Assembly: GCA_964509125.1 (NCBI GenBank)
Contig: CAZDVZ010000027.1
Span: 1-26,488, forward strand
Source: SIG653 sp964509125
Lineage (GTDB): Bacteria; Bacillota; Clostridia; Oscillospirales; CAG-382
Length of the DNA: 26,488 nt
Reading direction: 5' to 3'
Shown here: positions 23,329-26,488 of the stretch, in pieces
Layout of the letters: every line of letters starts with the position of its first letter
How positions within the stretch are numbered: position 1 is the first letter of the stretch
The notes under the pieces: generated by a model
What the model saw: the letters and a program-made list of their open reading frames with translations, nothing else
Database searches by the model: none
Told to the model about the DNA's origin: nothing
Translations under genes and position numbers: made by a program

Positions 23329-24876
23329 ATGGTAGGAATTACATATTCTGCCGCAATAAGCGGCGTCGAAGGCATTATAGTTACAGTGGAAGCCAGGTCT
23401 TCTGCATCGTCTGACCCCAAACTTGAAATAATAGGGTTGCCCGATGCCGCCGTGAAAGAAGCGGTGCAAAGGGTGTATTCTGCAGCTCATAGCTCCGGAA
23501 TTCATTTAAGACAAAATTTGCTCACTGTTAACCTTGCCCCGGCGTATATACGCAAAGAGGGATCTGCATATGATTTACCAATATTGGTTTCGTGTGCTGT
23601 TGCCTCTGATAAAAATCGAATTGACCTTACAGGAAAATGTTTTTTGGGAGAACTTTCTCTTACCGGCGCTTTGCGCCCGGTAAGGGGAGTTCTTTCTATG
23701 GCTATTGCTGCCCGCGATAAGGGGTTTAAAGAAATTTATGTTCCTGTTGAAAATGCTCCCGAAGCAGCTGCGGCAGGAAATATTAAAGTTTTTGCCGTTA
23801 GAAATGTGGCGGAGCTTTTTAAGCATTTAGAGGGTGAGATCGCCCTAAATGAAACTGTTTTCGATGAAGAAGAATTTAGAACTTCTGCCCTTTCTTATGA
23901 ATTGGATATGGCGGATGTTAAAGGTCAGGAATTTGCAAAGTATGCTTTAGAAGTTGCTGCCGCAGGCAACCATAATGTGCTTATGATAGGTCCTCCCGGA
24001 ACGGGAAAAAGTATGCTTGCTTCTCGACTTTCTACCATATTACCGCCGTTATCTTTGGGAGAATCTATCGAAACTACAAAAATACATTCTGTTGCAGGAT
24101 TGCTTAAACCTTCTCAGTCTCTTGTTACAACACGTCCTTTTAGGTCACCTCATCATTCCGTGTCCGCTGCGGGGCTTGCAGGCGGTGGCAGAATACCTAA
24201 GCCCGGCGAGATATCTTTGGCGCATAATGGGGTGCTTTTTCTGGATGAACTTCCGGAATTTGATAAAACTGCAATGGAAATTTTACGACAGCCTATCGAA
24301 GAAAAAACGGTTTCCATAACCCGTGTTAATGGAAAAACGGAATTTCCATGTTCTTTTATGCTTGTTGCAGCGATGAATCCGTGTAAATGCGGTTATTACG
24401 GTCATCCGACAAAATTGTGTTCTTGTTCTGCGAATTCGCGCAGAGCGTATGTTTCAAAAATTTCAGGTCCGCTTCTTGATAGAATTGATATTCAAGTTGA
24501 ACTGAGGCCCTTGGAATTTGAATTACTTACGGATAAAACTGCCGGTGAGAGCAGTGCCGAAGTTTTTAAACGGGTTATGAAAGCCCGTGATTTTGCAAAA
24601 AAAAGATTTGAAAATGTCTATATAGGTGGAGTTCCCATAACATCTAACAGCATGATGACAGGAAACATGGTAAGGCAGTACTGTGTTTTGGACAACAAGG
24701 GAACTGCCATGCTTAAGCGAGCTTACGATAGCTTGGGTTTGTCTGCAAGAGGGTACGATAGACTTTTAAAGATTGCGAGAACCGTTGCGGATTTCGAAGA
24801 GTCTGAAATTATCAGCAGTGCACACGTTGCACTTGCGATTCAGCTTCGCACCTTGGACAGAAATTATTGGGATTGA
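23329..24876 (+). CDS. YifB/ComM family Mg-chelatase-like AAA+ ATPase
   Basis: A 515-residue protein with normal family length and order. The N-terminal Lon-protease-like domain (EIIGLPDAAVKEAVQRVYSA, LTGALRPVRG) is followed by the chelatase-type AAA+ core: Walker A GPPGTGKS (221-228), Walker B VLFLDELPEF, a PFRSPHHSVSAAGL block, the cysteine motif NPCKCGYYGHPTKLCSCS, and the C-terminal RTVADFEESEIISSAHVALA helix bundle. ComM acts as a hexameric helicase that helps branch migration during natural transformation in Gram-negatives; the Firmicute role is less clear. The ATG at 23329 lacks a close ribosome site; GGAGAG is about 23 bases upstream, where it would instead serve an 8-codon frame (23298-23324). 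It could be translationally coupled to the upstream lipoprotein gene, 34 bases away. Confidence 0.93.
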   Translation: MVGITYSAAISGVEGIIVTVEARSSASSDPKLEIIGLPDAAVKEAVQRVYSAAHSSGIHLRQNLLTVNLAPAYIRKEGSAYDLPILVSCAVASDKNRIDLTGKCFLGELSLTGALRPVRGVLSMAIAARDKGFKEIYVPVENAPEAAAAGNIKVFAVRNVAELFKHLEGEIALNETVFDEEEFRTSALSYELDMADVKGQEFAKYALEVAAAGNHNVLMIGPPGTGKSMLASRLSTILPPLSLGESIETTKIHSVAGLLKPSQSLVTTRPFRSPHHSVSAAGLAGGGRIPKPGEISLAHNGVLFLDELPEFDKTAMEILRQPIEEKTVSITRVNGKTEFPCSFMLVAAMNPCKCGYYGHPTKLCSCSANSRRAYVSKISGPLLDRIDIQVELRPLEFELLTDKTAGESSAEVFKRVMKARDFAKKRFENVYIGGVPITSNSMMTGNMVRQYCVLDNKGTAMLKRAYDSLGLSARGYDRLLKIARTVADFEESEIISSAHVALAIQLRTLDRNYWD

Positions 24877-24895
24877 AAATAACGGAGTTTTGTAA

Positions 24896-25600
24896 ATGGA
24901 TATTGAAGGCAAACATTTTCCGGATGAGGAAGACGAACATAGTTCAAAGGCAGGAAAACGCTTTGGGAAGATTCTTTTCCGCGTGTTAGCTGTATGCTCT
25001 GCCATCGTTTATATTATTTTTTTTGTTCGTATTTTCTCCAGTTGCGATTCAAAACTTCTTGAAAATATTAATTTCTCCGATAAAGCCGTTGAGTTATATA
25101 AAGAATCTCCCGAGGATTTTGTGACGTATCAGATAAATACAAAGGATTTCATGGAATATTACGGCAAGATCGTTTTGTCAGATGTGATTTACGCAGAGAC
25201 AGCGGGTGAGCTTGAGATCGGTGTAAAGTATAATACCGACATTACCGATACGGCGCAGGAGAGTGGAGAGGCTTTTGAAGAATATCCTCTCATTTATAGA
25301 TTGTTTGATCAAAAAGGAAACGAATATTCTGTTTGTCAAAGAATAAATGTTAAAAAGGGTTCGTATAAATACGAAAGAATATGTTTTGAAGGGTTAAACA
25401 TCGATTTTACCGAAAATTATCTTAATACAAAAAAATATTTTGCTTCCGGTGAAGATGTTTATTATGATACTGAAGAAAGCTCCGGCGGTGAAAAGTATAC
25501 ATTGGAAATATATAATCCCGTAACGGATCAAACAAATAAATTTGTAATATACGATAATAACACGTCATACGAGCTGTTCGAATTCGAGCCGAACAGATAG
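24896..25600 (+). CDS. Hypothetical single-pass membrane protein with extracytoplasmic domain
   Basis: A 234-residue protein that I do not recognise. An acidic N-terminus (about 1-24, FPDEEDEHSS) is followed by one hydrophobic helix (about 27-48, LFRVLAVCSAIVYIIFFVRIF). A soluble domain of roughly 185 residues with alternating hydrophobic strands comes next (YGKIVLSDVIYAETAGELEI, EEYPLIYRLFDQKGNEYSV, YTLEIYNPVTDQTNKFVIYD). By topology the domain should be outside the membrane. CGGAG precedes the ATG. It follows comM by 19 bases with no terminator, so it is probably in the same operon. A short perfect inverted repeat CTGTTCG/CGAACAG overlaps its last codons (25574-25596). Confidence 0.75.
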   Translation: MDIEGKHFPDEEDEHSSKAGKRFGKILFRVLAVCSAIVYIIFFVRIFSSCDSKLLENINFSDKAVELYKESPEDFVTYQINTKDFMEYYGKIVLSDVIYAETAGELEIGVKYNTDITDTAQESGEAFEEYPLIYRLFDQKGNEYSVCQRINVKKGSYKYERICFEGLNIDFTENYLNTKKYFASGEDVYYDTEESSGGEKYTLEIYNPVTDQTNKFVIYDNNTSYELFEFEPNR

Positions 25601-25671
25601 GTAAAATCGCTCTTCAAGGCGGCAATGGTTCGAGTTTATTTTACCAAGCGCGGTAATAACGGAGGGATGGT

Positions 25672-26488
25672 ATGGGCGATAAAAAGAAAAAAGCTGTTAT
25701 AATAAAAAAACCTCGTGTTAAAAAAGTTATCTTATTGTCATTTCTATTGGTACTTGCTGCAGTGTTTGTTTTTGTTCTTTTCATGCCTTTTCATGGCTTG
25801 ATAGAACTGGAAAACAGTTGGGATAATTTGTGTTATGCAGTTGGTAGCTTTGGCGTTGTTTTGTCTTTGTTTTTTATTGCTTATACAGTTTATCTTTTGG
25901 TAGGTAGATCAACTGCTCTTGTAATTACCGATGATGGTATTTATGATTTTGTTACAGGTGGTAAAGGTGTTGGATTTATTGAAAAGGGTAAGATTACATC
26001 AATACGAATTTTCGGTACGGAACGTAAACCTGTTTTGGGAATCCAAATAGATAATCCAAGGCATTTAATAAAAAAATCCAAAAAAAATATTCAAGACGTT
26101 GTTCTATATAATCTTGATATGAATATGCCCGCTATAGTAATTGAGAAAAATGATATTACTTGCTCGGTTAAAGATTTAGCTCAGCTTATTTACGAAAAGT
26201 TGAACTCTTTTTCTTACGATCCTACTGATGGAAATGAAAAAAATGTGGAGAAAGTTGTTGTGGAAACAAAGCAGTTTTCTTCCGAAAAGGAAACTAAGCA
26301 ATTCCTTAAAGAAAGCTTTGTAAAAAGTTCTGTTAGTACTGATCTTGAGCTAAAAGAATTAGATGCGGAAGAAGCAAGAATCGCGGAAGAAGCAAGAATT
26401 GCGGAAGAAGCAAGAATTGCGGAAGAAGCAAGGATTGCGGAAGAAGCAAGAATTGCGGAAGAAGCAAGAATTGCGGAAGAAGCAAGAA
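25672..26488 (+). CDS. STM3941-like membrane protein with AEEARI repeats (3' truncated by window edge)
   Basis: The frame opens at ATG 25672, six bases after GGAGGG, and runs off the window (272 codons seen). A basic N-terminus (MGDKKKKAVIIKKPRVKK) precedes two hydrophobic helices (about 20-40 and 60-80). A small domain follows: LVITDDGIYDFVTGGKGVGF, IEKGKITSIRIF, LGIQIDNPRHLIKKS, MPAIVIEKNDITCSVKDLAQL. This order (I-D-x-G-I-Y, K-I-T-S-I, GIQI-NP, DL-QL) resembles STM3941-family proteins of unknown function. A polar linker leads to hexad repeats AEEARI from residue 232. It is probably the third gene of the operon started by comM. An ATG at 25667 is out of frame and dead-ends. Function unknown. 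Confidence 0.75.
   Translation, partial: MGDKKKKAVIIKKPRVKKVILLSFLLVLAAVFVFVLFMPFHGLIELENSWDNLCYAVGSFGVVLSLFFIAYTVYLLVGRSTALVITDDGIYDFVTGGKGVGFIEKGKITSIRIFGTERKPVLGIQIDNPRHLIKKSKKNIQDVVLYNLDMNMPAIVIEKNDITCSVKDLAQLIYEKLNSFSYDPTDGNEKNVEKVVVETKQFSSEKETKQFLKESFVKSSVSTDLELKELDAEEARIAEEARIAEEARIAEEARIAEEARIAEEARIAEEAR
26365..26488 (+). repeat. 18-bp tandem repeats encoding AEEARI hexads (continues past the window)
   Basis: Six complete 18-base units, about GCGGAAGAAGCAAGAATT, plus 16 bases of a seventh. They are nearly identical; one unit has AGG for AGA and one ATC for ATT. They are in frame with the membrane protein and would form a long charged alpha helix. Total copy number is unknown because the window ends inside the array. 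Confidence 0.97.

Overview
The window looks like chromosomal DNA from a low-GC Firmicute, most likely an anaerobic gut or rumen clostridium of the Oscillospirales/Ruminococcaceae type. This is inference from a C-terminal type I dockerin, a Cthe_2159-like surface protein, a yybP-ykoY riboswitch before mntP, textbook sigma-A promoters (TTGACA-17-TATAAT) and strong AGGAGG-type ribosome binding sites. No rRNA, tRNA, insertion sequence, integrase or CRISPR array is visible.

Layout. (1) Bases 1-3.5 kb hold the 3' end of ftsH, a small alarmone (p)ppGpp synthetase and a YugP-type membrane zinc peptidase. Between them lie two decayed genes: a diacylglycerol/lipid kinase with large internal deletions and a probable P-II-like protein. 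(2) 3.5-7.2 kb hold a reverse-strand beta-helix lipoprotein with eight GEIPPDM heptad repeats, two small unknown proteins (one a two-helix membrane protein with a strong promoter) and a maltose/galactoside O-acetyltransferase. (3) 7.2-9.1 kb hold a YwaF/TIGR02206 membrane protein, divergent from a Mn(II) riboswitch-controlled mntP. (4) 9.2-15.5 kb is a run of three surface genes on one strand: a secreted cysteine-peptidase-like, beta-trefoil, dockerin protein; a Cthe_2159-like carbohydrate-binding beta-helix protein; and a transmembrane protein kinase-like receptor. (5) 15.6-21.7 kb is mostly housekeeping: nadE-pyk, fucO-like alcohol dehydrogenase, a TIM-barrel sugar isomerase/epimerase and an RlmD/RumA-type RNA methyltransferase. 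(6) 21.8 kb to the end holds an abundant-looking lipoprotein, a YifB/ComM ATPase, an unknown single-pass membrane protein and a truncated STM3941-like membrane protein ending in AEEARI hexad repeats.

The most interesting observation is a link between regions 4 and 6. The receptor at 13727-15505 has an intracellular kinase fold whose catalytic Asp is replaced by Asn (HKN for HRD), one membrane helix, and an extracellular CBM9/DOMON-like beta domain. The lipoprotein at 21888-23294 carries a close relative of that extracellular domain, followed by a second jelly-roll domain. A dockerin protein and a glycan-binding protein lie directly upstream of the receptor. I infer a possible surface glycan sensing or attachment system built around a predicted pseudokinase; no experiment or search backs this yet. 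Several surface proteins here also carry short in-frame tandem repeats that could vary in copy number.
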